Assembly (NCBI GenBank): GCA_023375785.1
Contig: SZWC01016250.1
Location: 14,643-52,769 of the forward strand
DNA length: 38,127 nt
Direction: 5' to 3'
Source of the DNA: Penium margaritaceum
Lineage: Eukaryota; Streptophyta; Zygnematophyceae; Desmidiales; Peniaceae
Within the stretch, counting starts at the first letter, position 1; each line of letters starts with the position of its first letter. The translations under genes were made by a program, and so were the position numbers. The notes under the pieces are model-generated. The model saw nothing but the letters and a program-made list of their open reading frames with translations, did not search any database and was not told the DNA's origin. Positions 1-11,414 of this stretch are shown one piece after another.

Positions 1-20
1 GGGGGGGGGGGGGGGGGGGG
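1..20. repeat. Poly-G run at the window start
   Basis: Twenty consecutive G residues open the window, and a 14-G run closes it. Other long G runs lie at 12896-12905 and 16331-16364. A contig that begins and ends in poly-G suggests that assembly stopped at homopolymers or that G runs are a sequencing artefact. No function is inferred. Confidence 0.9.
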
Positions 21-465
21 CTAGGGCATTGTGAGTCTCAGCCCTTGGTCATTCGCCATCGTCAGTGCCAGCACCTACCACTAGACCGGTGACAGCCTTG
101 GATTCTGGTTAGTCGTCATCCTCGGCACCCGCGCCTGTCGTGTCCTTGGCGCCAGCGTCGTCCTCCCCGTCGTCCCCTGTCTAGTCGCCTGCGTCAGCGT
201 CCTCTGAGTCCTTGCCTTCTCCCATGTCCACTCCTGTCTCAGAGGTAGTGCTGCCCGACGGCGACCCTGTGTCCAATACACGTGTTTGCTCTACAACGAC
301 TCTGCCTTTGCCTACAACACCAGTGTCACCCTTTTTTTGTGGTGGTCACCTTCGCACCCTCCCTGCTCGCTCCGGTGCCAGTAGCTCCACCGCACATGGA
401 TCCTCTCACGCCGCTCTGTCCACGCCTCAGACACATGCCTTCATCCTGATGCTTCGCGTTCAGTA
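21..465 (+). pseudogene. Copia element 1: Pro/Ser/Val-rich hinge between integrase and RT (decayed)
   Basis: This stretch lies directly upstream of the reverse transcriptase remnant. In broken frames it encodes Ser/Pro/Ala/Val/Thr-rich sequence. That composition matches the low-complexity hinge which separates integrase and reverse transcriptase in the other two Copia elements here (22655-23050 and 30351-30830). No conserved domain is visible. It is assigned by position and composition only; integrase and gag of this element lie outside the window. Confidence 0.45.
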
Positions 466-2187
466 GTGATGCTTGCCACTGGTCTTAATGCTCTTGGCCT
501 CGCTAGTGGGGTTGTGCAACCTAGCACAGGTCTGGGGTACTCACTCATTGCGAGTGAGTTTGAGCATGTAGTCGCTGCAGTTGTGTCAAGCTACGTTGAT
601 GAGTGTCATGTTGTCCTCAAAGCAGGCCCCCTTACACCAGAGCCCAACACAGTGGGTCAGGCGCGAGGGTCCTCTAATGTTGAGCAATGGGAATAGGCCA
701 TGAAGGAGGATCTCGCGACTCTGATTGAATACGCTGTTTATGAGCTTGTGGATCTTCCGCCAGGCCGCAAGGCCCTCTCCGCCCGTTGGGTATTCAGATG
801 GAAGCACGAACCAGACGGCACATTTGACTGGTACAAGGCACGTCTCACAACGAAGGGATTCTCCCACGTTCCCCGTGTCGACTTTAATGAGACGTTTGCT
901 CCAGTGGGTCGGTACACTACTGCCCGGGCACTTCTCAATCTGGCCGCTCATCATGACTGGGAACTGGAACAGATGGACGTGAACAATGCGTTCTTGCTTG
1001 GCCGTTTGGATGACGAGATCTACATGGTTCAGCCACCAGGGTTCACAGATTGTATTGACAGGGTTTGGCGGATGTGGAAGGCCCTCTATGGCTTGAAGCA
1101 GTTGCCACGGTGCTAGAATTAGGAGATTACTTCCACTCTAAAGAAAGGGGGGTACAGGTGTAGCATAGTCGATCCCGCTCTGTTTGTCAACTAGTCGTCA
1201 GCACCATTTGTCGCACTCCTTGTCTTTGTCGACGATCTGTTGATCGCGTCACCCAACACCGCAACAGTGCAGGCAGTGAAGACATTGTTAAAGTCCACGT
1301 ACAAAATGAAGGACTTAGGTCCAGCTCGTGCTTTCCTGGGCATGGAGCTCGAGCGCGACCGTTGTTGACGGACTCTCCATGTGCACCAGGCTTCATATGT
1401 GTACAGCCTCGGGGAAAGATTTGCGTCACTCCTATAAACTGTGTCTGCTTCGTCAGCAGTTTCTTAACATTCTTAACGTGTCAAAGTTGGGGGGACGGTC
1501 GATGTCACCGACTATCTTCGTGTGACCGGTTCCCTCATGTACCTGGCCACGACCACAAGGGCAGACGTAGCATTTGCGATAAACTTTCTAGTATAGTTTT
1601 CTCAATGTTATTGTGCTCGACACCTGGAGGCCGACCTTCGTGTCGTCCACTATGCTCTCTCCACAACACGAGTCGGACTACACTTTAGGGTACAATCATC
1701 TGTGGTTGTTGACAATTACACCGACAGTGACTGGGCACATGATATTGATGCACGTAGTCACACAGGGTATGTTTTTCTCATTGGTGGAACTGTTGCGTCC
1801 TGAAAGAGTGGAAAACAGGGGTGCGTGGCACGCAACTCAAGTGAGGCTGAGTATGTTGCACTGGGAAAGTTCACGTGTGAGAGCGTATGGCTGTGTCGAT
1901 TTTTGCAACAGTTGCGTGTCCCCATCCGTTGTATCACGTTGCGCTACGACAACCAAAGCACAAAAGCCATCGCCAAGCATGATGGCATGCATCACACACG
2001 CATAAAGCATATCAACATTGAGCATCATTTTGTGCGTGAGCGTATTGCAGCAGGGGATGTTCGGATCATCTAGGTAGACAGACGACAACAATGCACTGAC
2101 TTCCTCACGAAGACACTGAGCAGCAATGTCTTCAAGACATCCGTGCATGCTGTTGGTCTATTGCATATCCGCGATGTCCCTGGGTGA
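466..2187 (+). pseudogene. Copia element 1: reverse transcriptase-RNase H, degenerate
   Basis: This is the 3' half of a Ty1/Copia pol gene, which copies element RNA into DNA inside cytoplasmic virus-like particles. Frame 1 shows the RT start (YELVDLPPGRKAL, about 736), QMDVNNAFLLG (about 970), YGLKQ (about 1088), the catalytic FVDDLL (about 1225) and MKDLGPA (about 1306). The RNase H block follows: YTDSDW near 1720, SSEAEYVALG near 1840, and the C-terminal FLTK near 2100. In-frame stops are TAG at 694, 1114, 1120, 1192 and 2071, TGA at 1366 and TAA at 1426. Several TAGs fall where the sister copies have Trp or Gln, for example 1114, which is TGG at the matching site of element 2. The frame is lost between about 1430 and 1710. 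The element is clearly inactive. Confidence 0.85.
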
Positions 2188-2278
2188 TGCTCGTGATGAA
2201 AGTTTTGTGTTCACCCATCCTTGTACAGTGCATTGTCTGTGTCATTTCCTGTCTCCTGTGCGTGTGTCCCCTTTGGGT

Positions 2279-2288
2279 CATGGGAGAG
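2279..2288 (+). promoter_or_regulatory. Copia element 1 polypurine tract
   Basis: The short purine run GGGAGAG after a TCAT lies just downstream of the pol remnant and directly before a TGG that would begin the 3' LTR. The same arrangement occurs in element 2 (25081-25087) and element 3 (28470-28478, - strand). In the family this tract primes plus-strand DNA synthesis. Confidence 0.65.
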
Positions 2289-2875
2289 TGGTTGTGTGTC
2301 AGTTTTGGACACACGATGACCTCTAGGCTCACTACACACACATCACCACATGCAGGTGACTGACTCGACAGTGCCTGATGAGACCCTCTCCACCAGCATG
2401 AGGAATCTCCCTGTTGGAAGGCCAAGAAGCACATGTTGATGCATAGTTGGATGACAAGAGCAGCCAGCAGGAATTCTTTACTGAAGTGGATTGCAGCTTG
2501 CGGCCTCGTGCTTTCTCGGGTGGTCTTGTTTGTTTCACTCAGCTAGCCCAGGTTCTACTCTCTAGAATATATGCTCTAACATGTGGGACATTGAGATATC
2601 ATTGCTCGAGGGTTGGGCTCGAGTGTATCGAGTGGACAATTCCATGGTCGCAAGTGGGCTCGCAGCTCACCCAATCATGGGGGAGCTCGCGCTTGCCCAA
2701 AACTGCCACTCCCTTCCGTACGCTGACTTGTTCGTTGCAATCTAACTCCTCGCCACATTTCCATGGCGTCCACCTTCTAGTGCGCAAGCTCAACCCTCTC
2801 TCTCCCTCTCTTCTTTACTTCCTACAGAAAACAAGACAGCTAGGAAAAAGACAAGCTTCTAGTTCTAAGTCCATG
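2289..2875 (+). mobile_element. Copia element 1: probable 3' LTR (end uncertain)
   Basis: Sequence begins with TGG immediately after the polypurine tract, as expected for a 3' LTR. The 5' partner LTR is outside the window, so the right boundary cannot be set by comparison. The quoted end (near a CCA at about 2873) is a guess from the usual CA terminus. The stretch has no convincing ORF. Confidence 0.4.
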
Positions 2876-3049
2876 GTACGGGTGTATTTGCCGACTCGAT
2901 TACATGATCGAGGGGATCCACACAAAAAACCAAACTCGGTGTGACACACAGGACCTCCGACCACTCCATCAATGCTCTTGCCTCCCTACTTGCAAAGGCA
3001 AAGAAGTTGAAGGGGAGACTGCTCTGGCTAAAGCTCGCCATCGGCATAC

Positions 3050-4421
3050 GCTACCGGTGCCAGGATCGAGACTGTTGAGGAAGTAGGGAACCACATAGGG
3101 ACGATGTAAGGGGAGGAAAAAGGGCCAACATAGGTCGGCACACCAAAGGGAAAAAACTGGCCCTAAGAGTATGTGGCAATAATTGGACCATGACAGACGT
3201 CGGCGGTCGAGTAGGCCTGAACAAAAGTGGTAGTGGTGGCCGAGGGGCACGATGGAGTGAAAGATTCGGAGGAAAAGGAGGGCGTGGAGGTGATAAAGGT
3301 ATGGCGTAGGTAGCACACATGTCATCAGCAGGGGTCCGGCTCGCATGTGCGAATTGCTCAATGGAGCCACAATTATAGTAGAAAATAGCGCAAGAGACAT
3401 GCGAAGAGGGACTGGGTGTGTTCTTCTTGACCTTCTTTACGATCCCTTCCCATCCATGGCCTTTGGAGTAAGGGTGCTGGTAGTGCTGACAGAAGGGTTA
3501 AAGGAGGAAGAGCATGCAAAGGAAGAGGAGGGCAAAGAGGTAGTAATGAGGACAGCGGCCTCTATGAGATTTGAGCAGTGATGGCGCTTGTTGTGGAGAC
3601 CAGAGCACAAGGCGGAGAAGCGCTATAATGTGAGGTCACATGGAGCAATGACACTAAGCGGGGACTTTGGCGTGATAACTTGTGATGCAAGGTGTTGCAT
3701 TTTGTTTGTCTTGGCATCATGGAGAGGACTGGAGAGCACAAGAATGAGCTCGTTGACCACAGTGAGAGTGGTGGACAAGTGTCCTGGAACAACCTCGCCA
3801 AGATCACGGAGAAACTCGAGCCCTCAAGCCTAGCACTTGTCAGCCATCTCATCAGGATGCAGTAGAAGCGTGTTGAATTAGACAGTGAGCACACTTTGAT
3901 CAGCCTCACTGATGATTGTGGTGTAGCAGCAAAGCATAACATACACACCAACTGGGTCAGCCAGTCGATGGGTGGCAGGATCAGCGTGAAAAGTGCTCAA
4001 ATCATCAACAAGGTATTTAGGGATAGAAGTGGTGAGAGCGCTCGTAGCATTGAAAACCTCAGGGATATGTGTGAATGGGGGATGTATAGTATGATCATGA
4101 ATGAAGTAGTACCCCCATGTAAATCTCCCCTTAAGCACATGCCCTAAAGTGCACCTCCCAAGAAAAGGCAAGATCGGGTGAAAGGACTGGTGGCTTGGAC
4201 TACAAGTCATGTTGACGAGGTACAATGGCAAGGGTGGTAGCGAAAGGGTTGACAGAATCATTAGTAATGGTTGAGGTGCCAGCAGCAAGAGGAGTGGACG
4301 AGACACCAGCACTAGTCTTAGTGTTGGCATTAGTAGCAACAGTGGTAGGCAGATCGCAAAGCACTATTACAACAACGTCATCAGCAACACGAGGTGATTC
4401 TATTCCTCTAACTTGAGGCAA
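3050..4421 (-). pseudogene. Gag-like retrotransposon remnant with broken zinc knuckle
   Basis: Reading leftwards from about 4421, alternating frames give a long, mostly open stretch. It includes a passage around 3560-4150 (motifs HPDEMADKC, LGEVVPGHLSTTLTVVNELI) interrupted by TAG and TGA codons near 3830. Near 3330-3400 comes a lysine-rich segment, then a passage resembling a CCHC knuckle (YNCGSIEQFAHAS) in which three of the four expected metal ligands are altered. Basic residues before a knuckle are typical of Copia gag C-termini. The family is otherwise unrecognised, and it could also be a degraded captured gene. No protease, integrase or RT is seen adjacent. Confidence 0.3.
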
Positions 4422-5738
4422 CCCTCAGCTTTCCACTCAGGCTCGCGAGTAAGATTGATCTAGAGGCGCAAGTCTGCTATAACCAGGTCGTCATCGCGTG
4501 GCATGCTGACGACGAAGGGGCTCTACCAAATGTTATTTGATGGGTTTTATCCCATCCAAATGGGCGTGGAAGTTGGAGTACTCTATGCACATTTGATGAT
4601 CTATATAGGACAATCCAACCCCAAGTCATTCAAGCAAGCCAGGTTGGAGACAGAAGAGATAGGGCACCAGCAAAAACGAGATATGCAAGGAACCCTTCAT
4701 GAGGATGTAGAATGTGAGGGATTCTGTAGAATTACAAGCAGAGGTGGAATATTGATGGCAACAGCCAAAAAAATAACGGAAATTGTGGCTGTAGTTGGAA
4801 CCACTAGGGCAAGTGCACTGGTGGTGATTGTTTTGTCCATGGTGGTGAGGACAGCCAAGATAGACATAGGTACCGTGACAAGACTTGTGGCATGATATAG
4901 AGCTGATGGAGTAGATGTGAGGGCTGCTTATGTGGAGGTGTGAATGGTTAAAATGGCCATTGTTTTGACAGATGCTATAGATGTTGTTGTAGAGGCTATA
5001 GTAAATGTGGTTGTGGAGATTTTTGTATCAATATCTGACACTACTACAACAATTGATACAAGTACAACTTCGGCCTCGATGTAGGCCTCAATGTCATGCT
5101 CTGCTAACGTGGAAGTAAGAGCGTGCGAGGCCCTAGTTGTGACCACAAATGTAGGAACAGTTGAGACGGCACCATCTTAACGGTCAATGTCAGGTGGCAT
5201 GCAAGATCAATGATATCCTCATAAAGTGTGGTGTACTTGTTAGCGATAGTAACATTAGCCTCATTCATGTTTTGTGGCTGCTACATTTCCTAGTGATGTT
5301 TGGATTGGATGAGCTTGCGGGGTTTGGATGAGCTAACAGCAAAGAAATCGTTGAGGTGATATCAGGCATTGGAGCGTCATTGTTAAGGATATGGGTTTGA
5401 CGAGTTTGGCGGTCCTCAAAGCTTTTGACCTGAGTCACGCTCGATTACTCGAAGTGTTTAAGTGTGCTGACGAGCACCAACAAGGTGGTATTATGCTTGG
5501 AATGGTAGTTTCAAGAGGCTATCGCCACTACTACTGGTTGTGTCGTTGCTATCACTACAGCTCGTTGGTGCCATAATTGTAGCTGCCTTACTACAGTTAT
5601 TACCACCCTGATATCCATCTCCTACTGAAAGAGCTAGTGTAATTGTTATTGCAAAAGCAAAATTTAGTTGCTACAAGCTTCCATTATAACTTCAATTACT
5701 TTAGTGTTTTACTGTTGTTGTATCATAGTCCACTACTC
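4422..5738. other. Unassigned degraded intergenic DNA
   Basis: Only short ORFs occur, the longest being 130 codons at 4503-4895 (+). None has a recognisable domain, and the - strand shows Thr/Ser-rich fragments near 4930-5146. It probably continues the decayed element to its left, but nothing supports a specific call. Confidence 0.5.
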
Positions 5739-5815
5739 TTGTTGTTAGCTCCTGCTCTGTACCTAGCTCACTCCAATTGCAATTGGTATTGTTGTTAGCT
5801 CCTGCTCTGTACCTA
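5739..5815. repeat. Short direct repeat, 27-bp units 50 bp apart
   Basis: The 27-bp string at 5739-5765 (core GTTGTTAGCTCCTGCTCTGT) recurs exactly at 5789-5815. It is a small local tandem duplication just upstream of the Harbinger-like transposase. Confidence 0.85.
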
Positions 5816-5891
5816 CTCTGTACTGCTGACCTCCTCGCCTGCAAGTGTCTGAGGCCTAGCCAGACCATTCGCCAACCCCTCCACAACCACC

Positions 5892-7050
5892 ATGGATTGG
5901 CACCGAAGTCACGTAGTAGCACATTGTGCCCTCATCCGCCGAGTGATATAGCTTAGAGTGCAGATTTTGGCTAGCCTACGGGAGCTTATTGTGGAGACAG
6001 TGTGCTACATATTTTGCCAATTGCGTCCCCATCGTACAATGGATGGTGCCCTACCTAGCCCCGCATGGCTGCACGAGCTGAATGATGGCCATCCTCAACG
6101 CCTCATGAACATGATTCACATGTATGTGACATTGTGGCAGGCGTTCATCAATTTTTTTTGAGCTTCAACTTCCCTACACAACAACAACATCACAGTTGAG
6201 GAGAAAGTCCTCGTGTTCATGTAGTGTGCATGTTTCTCCATGTCCGCACGATAGTTCGTGGAGAGATTTCAACGCGATGCGCCTGCAGTTGTTAGAGCCA
6301 TACGCGGTGCAAGCGCTTGCTGAGGTCACACCATTGGTGATTTTCATGCCAACCTCCGAAACAAGGCCGCCAGCTACATGGGAGGGCTGCAGGGATCTCC
6401 TCTCGTTGTTTGAGCATTGCATTGGGGCCATTAATGGGACACATGTCCCCATCTTGGTCAATCGAGGGCATCGGCCCGCTTTCATCAATTGCCACCATCA
6501 AGTGACGCAAAACATTATTATCTCTTGTGACCACAATCTTTGTTTCACTTTCATAAGCGTTGGTTGGGAAGGTAGCATGCATGATGCAATGATGTTCATG
6601 AATGCGATGGCTAATGGGCTCACTGTTCCAAGAAACAAGTTCATGTTGGCAGATTTGCACGGTTTGATGAAACCACGTATGGGGGTGAGATATCACTTGT
6701 AGGAATTTGGGAAGGGGCAGTTGTTACCAAAACAAAGAGGATCTCTTTAATAGGCGGCATGCGGCAGTGAGGTCATGTATTAAACGAGCGTTTGGCATGC
6801 TGAAAGAACGCTTTCAGATCCTACGCAGAATGCCACAGTTTACACAATAATTACAGGGCCGTCTCAATTTGGCATGTTTCGTGATGCATAACATCATGTT
6901 TTGGGTGGATAATGGAGTTGAAGTTTTGTCGCCCCATGCGGAAGGAAGAGGTCAACGGCAAGTGACAGTGGGGCATGGTAGAAGACGTTCACAGACACTT
7001 CGTGGATCAATCGCCCAAGCCATGTGGTACGACATGGTCTAAGACATCAC
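5892..7050 (+). pseudogene. PIF/Harbinger-type transposase (DDE_4), copy A, inactive
   Basis: This is a remnant of the nuclease that cuts and pastes PIF/Harbinger transposons. Frame 0 from the ATG at 5892 gives the N-terminal helical part, including ITVEEKVLVFM near 6190. Frame 1 (about 6290-6700) carries GAINGTHVPI, SVGWEGSMHD, LADLHG and GVRYHL. Frame 2 (about 6725-7047) carries LFNRRHAAVRSCIKRAFG and NLACFVMHNIMF. The catalytic triad is damaged: the first Asp is Asn (6433-6435) and the Glu of the ER.FG motif is Lys (6782-6784), while the middle Asp (6652-6654) remains. Stops include TAG at 6700. Two frame changes and the lost acids make it non-functional. A second, truncated copy lies at 16909-17216. 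Confidence 0.85.
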
Positions 7051-7173
7051 TAGAATTTCTTAAAGCTCTTTGGATGTGTCACTTTACTGATACACTTAAA
7101 AAATTCATCGTCATGTCAACCGTTGAGTTTGCAATGACAAACATTAAGACACCTAAAGAACATGACATGCATT

Positions 7174-8748
7174 CTAAGAGTAAAGCACGTCATCGTCATC
7201 CGCATTTGTTTCATGAGCATTGCTTCCCTCCTCAACTGCCCTGGTCATTCTAGCATCACTGGCTGCATCCTCTTCCTCGGGCGTAGCAATGTATGACGTA
7301 ACAACTTTCTCTTCGTCATTAGCAATCTGCCCGCCATGTGCTCCCATGCCGTTGGACTCACCATTCCTAGGATCACCGTCTAGCAAACCTGAGGCCACCT
7401 CTGCGCATAAGTTACCCGATGAATACACGTACAATTCATGGAGTTTGTCGGTGGTAAGGCAGTCAATCAGCGCAGTTTGTTGTCAAGGTGTAGCCCGGGG
7501 TCCTTGTCCACTGTCTGACCCGCCATTTCCAATGGTGTCTTGGATCCATCATTGTGGATGATGCACTCAAGATTTGCCACACCCTTGAGAAGCTTCTTAG
7601 TTTTCTCCATCGCACGTTCCACATGTGCCTTGTGGTGCACGAGTTGTTTAGGCTCCTCATCATTGGAAGAAGGGTTGTTGTAGGTGTGTGTTCCATCTTC
7701 AGCAAACACGTTGACTGTTTCGGGGGACGCGTTTTTCGTCATAAGGACGTTGTCCCCCACAGCCTTGTCAGGGAAGAAGAATGTTGTGGCAACATCAAAC
7801 CAGGGCATGGAGAGGCCTTGGAGTTTACCCTGCTTCAGGTTCACTTGCTTAATCTCCACCCACTTTGCTTAATCTAATTCAATCTGCCACGTGGTGTGGT
7901 GGAACTGGACCCTACTACTACCAATGAGGTCATGAGCATGGCACCATATCTTGCCTATGACTTGAAGGCGGCTCTTAATCTGTTGCGCGGTCAAAGGCTC
8001 AGCCAATTTCCACTTGATGGTGAGTCCCTTTGCAAGGTCCTCATGAATCTTGCCTTGCCAGCCACGTGTTTTACAGTTTGCATCCGCATAGGTAACTGCA
8101 CCTTGCATCAGGTACACATCACGTTGTCCCGTCCACCACCCCTTAGCAAGGTCGCCAACAAGTGTTGACTGTGAACCGCCAGCACTAACCTCCACCATCG
8201 GTGGAGTCGCACGTGCAGTCACCAGTGGAGAGGAGGTTGCCTATGGTGCTGGTGATGATGGCGGGGCCGAGTGCCTCCATCTGCGCCATGAGTGATATGC
8301 GCCCGTCCAGGAGAGGTGTTGGTGGAAAAGGCACGTGCTCCCCACTCCTTAGAGCATGGCGACGGTCAAAACCACCAAAGCATGGTCGTCCGTTGAAAGC
8401 GACGTGGACATCACGCGAGTCCTCTAGTACTTCGTCGCCTCGCAGAAGTCGTTCACCCTTGCGAAAGGCCGCATTGTTGTCACGCATGGACCAGTGGAAA
8501 GCACGACGGACCTCATCATATGAACGTGTATCATTTGTAGGGTCGCTTGCTACGACATTGAGGGTGGGCATGTTCAGGATTGTGGGAGGCCCATGGATGG
8601 CGACAGAAGTCCCGTTGAGCAGAGCGGAGTTGTTGGATAGATCCATGGTGTGGGTGCGGTTGTAGCCTGGCAGATGGTTGTAGGAGGACGGTAGTGGAGG
8701 GTGTGTGGTCGACATTGGTACTTGTCGAATGGTGGAGGCCCTACTCAT
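7174..8748 (-). pseudogene. MYB/SANT-like protein of the Harbinger-type unit, copy A
   Basis: PIF/Harbinger elements usually encode a second, MYB/SANT-like DNA-binding protein that helps the transposase. Here a - strand ORF set faces the transposase. The N-terminal part (8185-8748) includes MDLSN and FNGRPCFGG. The middle part (7869-8222, other frame) has Trp-rich GWWTGQRD, GWQGKIHEDLAKG, QQIKSRLQVIGKIW and HDLIGSS, the pattern of a MYB/SANT-like domain. It runs on past a TAA near 7867 into 7467-7859 (MPWFDVATTFFFPD), and then an acidic tail (7174-7434, ending DDDD). The TAA and the 8185/8222 frame offset also occur in copy B. The frame offsets could be introns in part. The domain call is by pattern, without a search. 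Confidence 0.6.
8703..8707. other. Empty insertion site equivalent to Copia element 3
   Basis: Here GTGTG is followed directly by GTCGAC. In copy B the same site reads GTGTG, then element 3, then GTGTG and GTCGAC. Copy A therefore preserves the pre-insertion state. Confidence 0.85.
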
Positions 8749-9070
8749 AGGAGGACTCGACAGACTAGCGGCTTGGTAGCAACGCCATGGGCGGCTCGGT
8801 TTGTGCTCGAGTCGCTAATGGGCGCTTCGGGCAAGTGTTTTGAATGACCGAATTCAAACAACCAAAATTCGCCAGATACAACAAAAAATCGGGTGAAATA
8901 TTGACTTCTTGGAGGTCACTTCTTTGGATGCAACATCGCAGCGGCTTGACCTTCACATCCAAAGTACTGACTTCCAGAAGCCAAAAATGGTACGGACACT
9001 GTACATGGCTCCGGAATTCAGGCCGACTTCTGAAGTTATCTTGCACTTTTTGTAAAGTGCATGCCGAGCC
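8749..9070. repeat. Right flank of copy A, shared with 35553-35925
   Basis: This non-coding stretch is closely matched at 35553-35925. It contains an inverted pair around 8930-8975 (CTTTGGATGC with GCATCCAAAG) and repeated GACTTC words. It probably belongs to the Harbinger-type unit. Similarity to copy B ends near 9070, where the MULE begins. Confidence 0.7.
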
Positions 9071-9080
9071 GGGCAACTTT

Positions 9081-9190
9081 GTAAGTCACCCCCATTCTCG
9101 CTCCGGCGTGTCTACGGCGCCCCCATTCTGAGAAAAATGGCTTGGTCGCCCCCATTTTGGAAAGTTATGGCTAGGTCGCCCCCACTTTCC
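9081..9190 (+). repeat. MULE left terminal inverted repeat
   Basis: Aligned against the reverse complement of 16782-16891 without gaps over the outer part: CGCCCCCATTCTGAG at 9118-9132 pairs with 16840-16854, and an outer C-rich block at 9087 pairs with 16885. Spacing between the two blocks is identical (31 bp) at both ends. The arm contains several roughly 40-bp units with a CGCCCCC core. Confidence 0.7.
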
Positions 9191-10250
9191 GTGCTCCGGG
9201 GAATTCTGGCCAGGACGCCCAATGCGGATGAAATACTATCAACGTCTTGCCCCCACTTTAAAAACTGGGGGCACTCTGACGATAATGTTTCATGTTGCAT
9301 TTTGCTGAAAATCAGTTTCAATCGAAACCTGCCATACATCGTTCCGGACACCAGGTCCGCGGTGTCCGCCGTCCAGACTTCGTCGCTAAAGTCAACATGA
9401 TGTGTACAACTTACGGAGTTGACGTCCGATGTTCTCAAAATGCATGTATGCTACCCTTTTTTCTATGCTTCAAAAGTGGACATTATTTTGTTTATTTAAC
9501 TTCCGCACAGCTTCCTAGAAGTGGGCCTTCGCTTGCCATCTCCTTTCACGCCGTCTACTTCTTCGTTGACCGGTGCATTGCCACTTAGACCGACGTACGT
9601 ATGAAAACAACACCTTAAAATTGTCAATGAATCTAGTCCACGTACATTGAGGCCACGGTGGCATGAGTTATGACCAATGCGAGGACGCCTACGGTCCAGT
9701 ATGCTAAAGGTCCCCCCCCTCTACCTTCAGCCGTGGACGACTGCACCCGGGTCAGGTTGCTCCGCTGCCTACAGCTGGCAGGGGTCGCCCACGTCCGTCA
9801 TTCTACGTTGCATGTTGCATCGTTCTTGCCTAGGCAGCCTGGACGCCCGTCCCGCTCTCGCGTCGTTCCCATGGCCCCGGCTGGCATCTTCGCACCCGGT
9901 AAGTCAGGGTCATGGAGGCATGGTACATATTTAATCCCGGATTTTCGATTCAACATGCCCTCATTCTGGCTGCATGGCAGCCTCAACTTCTCTCGGTTTG
10001 CCGAGTGAAGCTCGGCAAACTGTCTATGCCACACGGAGCGTTCGCAGGCAACTCTCGCCTGGCCCCCACTACCTCGATCCCCTATCTGCCGACCGAACGG
10101 TCGACTATTTCGACCCCATGCACGTGCGGTCATTTGCTCGGTGGGATGACAAAATGAGAGAGCGCAACGAATGGGAGACGCATCAATAAGCTGAATTGTT
10201 GGTATCTATGACCCCCCGATCCCATGACCTAGGACCCGTCTCGTACAAAG
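9191..10250. other. MULE 5' region, no recognised gene
   Basis: Only short ORFs (up to 112 codons) without known motifs. The region should hold the transposase promoter and perhaps 5' exons; no specific element could be identified. Confidence 0.5.
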
Positions 10251-10531
10251 GTGGTAAAGCAGTGCGGGTTTTTCCTAAACGGTACTACCCTCCCAGTGGT
10301 ACGTGGTACATCCGCTTCGTCTCCCATCATGGCCCATGCAATGTCTGGTCTAGAGTGCCTGCTAGGAGGGCCTGCTACGACACTTAATGGGAAGTCGCGT
10401 AAAGAACAACGCCCACCCCGCAAGCCCATAGTAGCCTCGCACACTTGTAAGCCCTTGTCCGTGATATGTGCTACCGCAATCCCGCATGTATTAACACGTA
10501 GTCTGATTTTGTGGCTGGTGTTGTTTTGTAG
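10251..10531 (+). other. Possible upstream MULE exon and first intron
   Basis: An open frame (10251-10446) ends at a GTAAGC donor at 10447. A matching acceptor, TTTTGTAG, ends at 10531, after which the transposase frame (SSDEDDDGDG) begins. Joining them keeps the frame open. This is a prediction from splice-site look and frame only. Confidence 0.4.
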
Positions 10532-10698
10532 GCTCCTCGGATGAGGATGACGACGGTGATGGTGCGGTGTTCCCGGGTGGCGTGGAATTTCAGACGATGG
10601 AGGAGTGCCACTGCGCCATTGAAGAGTACGCAGTCCAACAGCGTTTCCCTCTCAAGTGGGAGAGGTCTTAACCAGGCCAAATTTGTCATCCGCTGTCG

Positions 10699-11235
10699 AA
10701 ACTGCAAAATCGATGGATACCGGTGGGTAATCCGTGCTCGCATGTCGAGCAAGTCGAACAGCTGCACGGTGTCTTCATACGTGGATGGGCATAAGTGCAC
10801 CCCGGCTCAGACGAAGGGGAACCCGGTGCGCACAACGAAGTGGGTCCTGCGACGTATCCGGGACACGGTGGCCCGAGACCCAACCACGAACGCCAAAGCC
10901 CTGCGCGCGGTCGTCGAAGCTGTCGCACACAAGAAAGTTAGCTACCAGGTCATCTGGAGGGCGCGGNAAACTGCACAATCGATGGATACCGGTGGGTAAT
11001 CCATGCTCACATGTCAAGCAAGTCGAACAGCTGCACGGTGTCTTCATACGTGGATGGGCATAAGTGCACCCCGGCCCAGATGAAGGGGAACCCGGTGCGC
11101 ACAACGAAGTGGGTCCTGCGACGTATCCGGGACACGGTGGCCCGAGACCCAACCACGAACGCCAAAGCCCTGCGCGCGGTCGTCGAAGCTGTCGCACACA
11201 AGAAAGTTAGCTACCAGGTCATCTGGAGGGCGCGG
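10699..11235 (+). repeat. 268-bp tandem duplication around a single N (assembly artefact likely)
   Basis: 10699-10966 and 10968-11235 are the same 268 bp apart from about seven mostly transitional differences, separated by one N at 10967. It duplicates part of the transposase DNA-binding region. The single N and near-identity suggest two overlapping contigs (alleles or paralogues) joined end to end, not a biological duplication. Confidence 0.85.
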
Positions 11236-11307
11236 GATAAGGCCCTAGAGGAAATCAAAGGGGATAGGTGTACCTCGTGGGCTCTCTTCCCCACCTACTG
11301 CGTAGAG

Positions 11308-11414
11308 GTGAGTCCTCCCTCCATGTACCAGTACGTTGACACAGTGGCCCAATTTTTTTTCAGCTACCAGATTGACTGTTGGACTGATTGCGTTCACACT
11401 TGCACTTGATGCAG
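11308..11414 (+). other. Spliceosomal intron in MULE transposase
   Basis: Donor GTGAGT follows a GAG codon at 11305-11307, and acceptor GATGCAG ends at 11414. Removing 107 bp joins frame 1 to frame 0 at a codon boundary (phase 0), giving TYCVE followed by VYPNTITV. The interior contains a T-rich stretch (11351-11360). Supported by frame and consensus sites. Confidence 0.65.

Noticed and set aside
4503..4895. 130-codon + strand ORF in degraded DNA
   Set aside because: No domain, no supporting context, and the opposite strand looks at least as coding; treated as chance.
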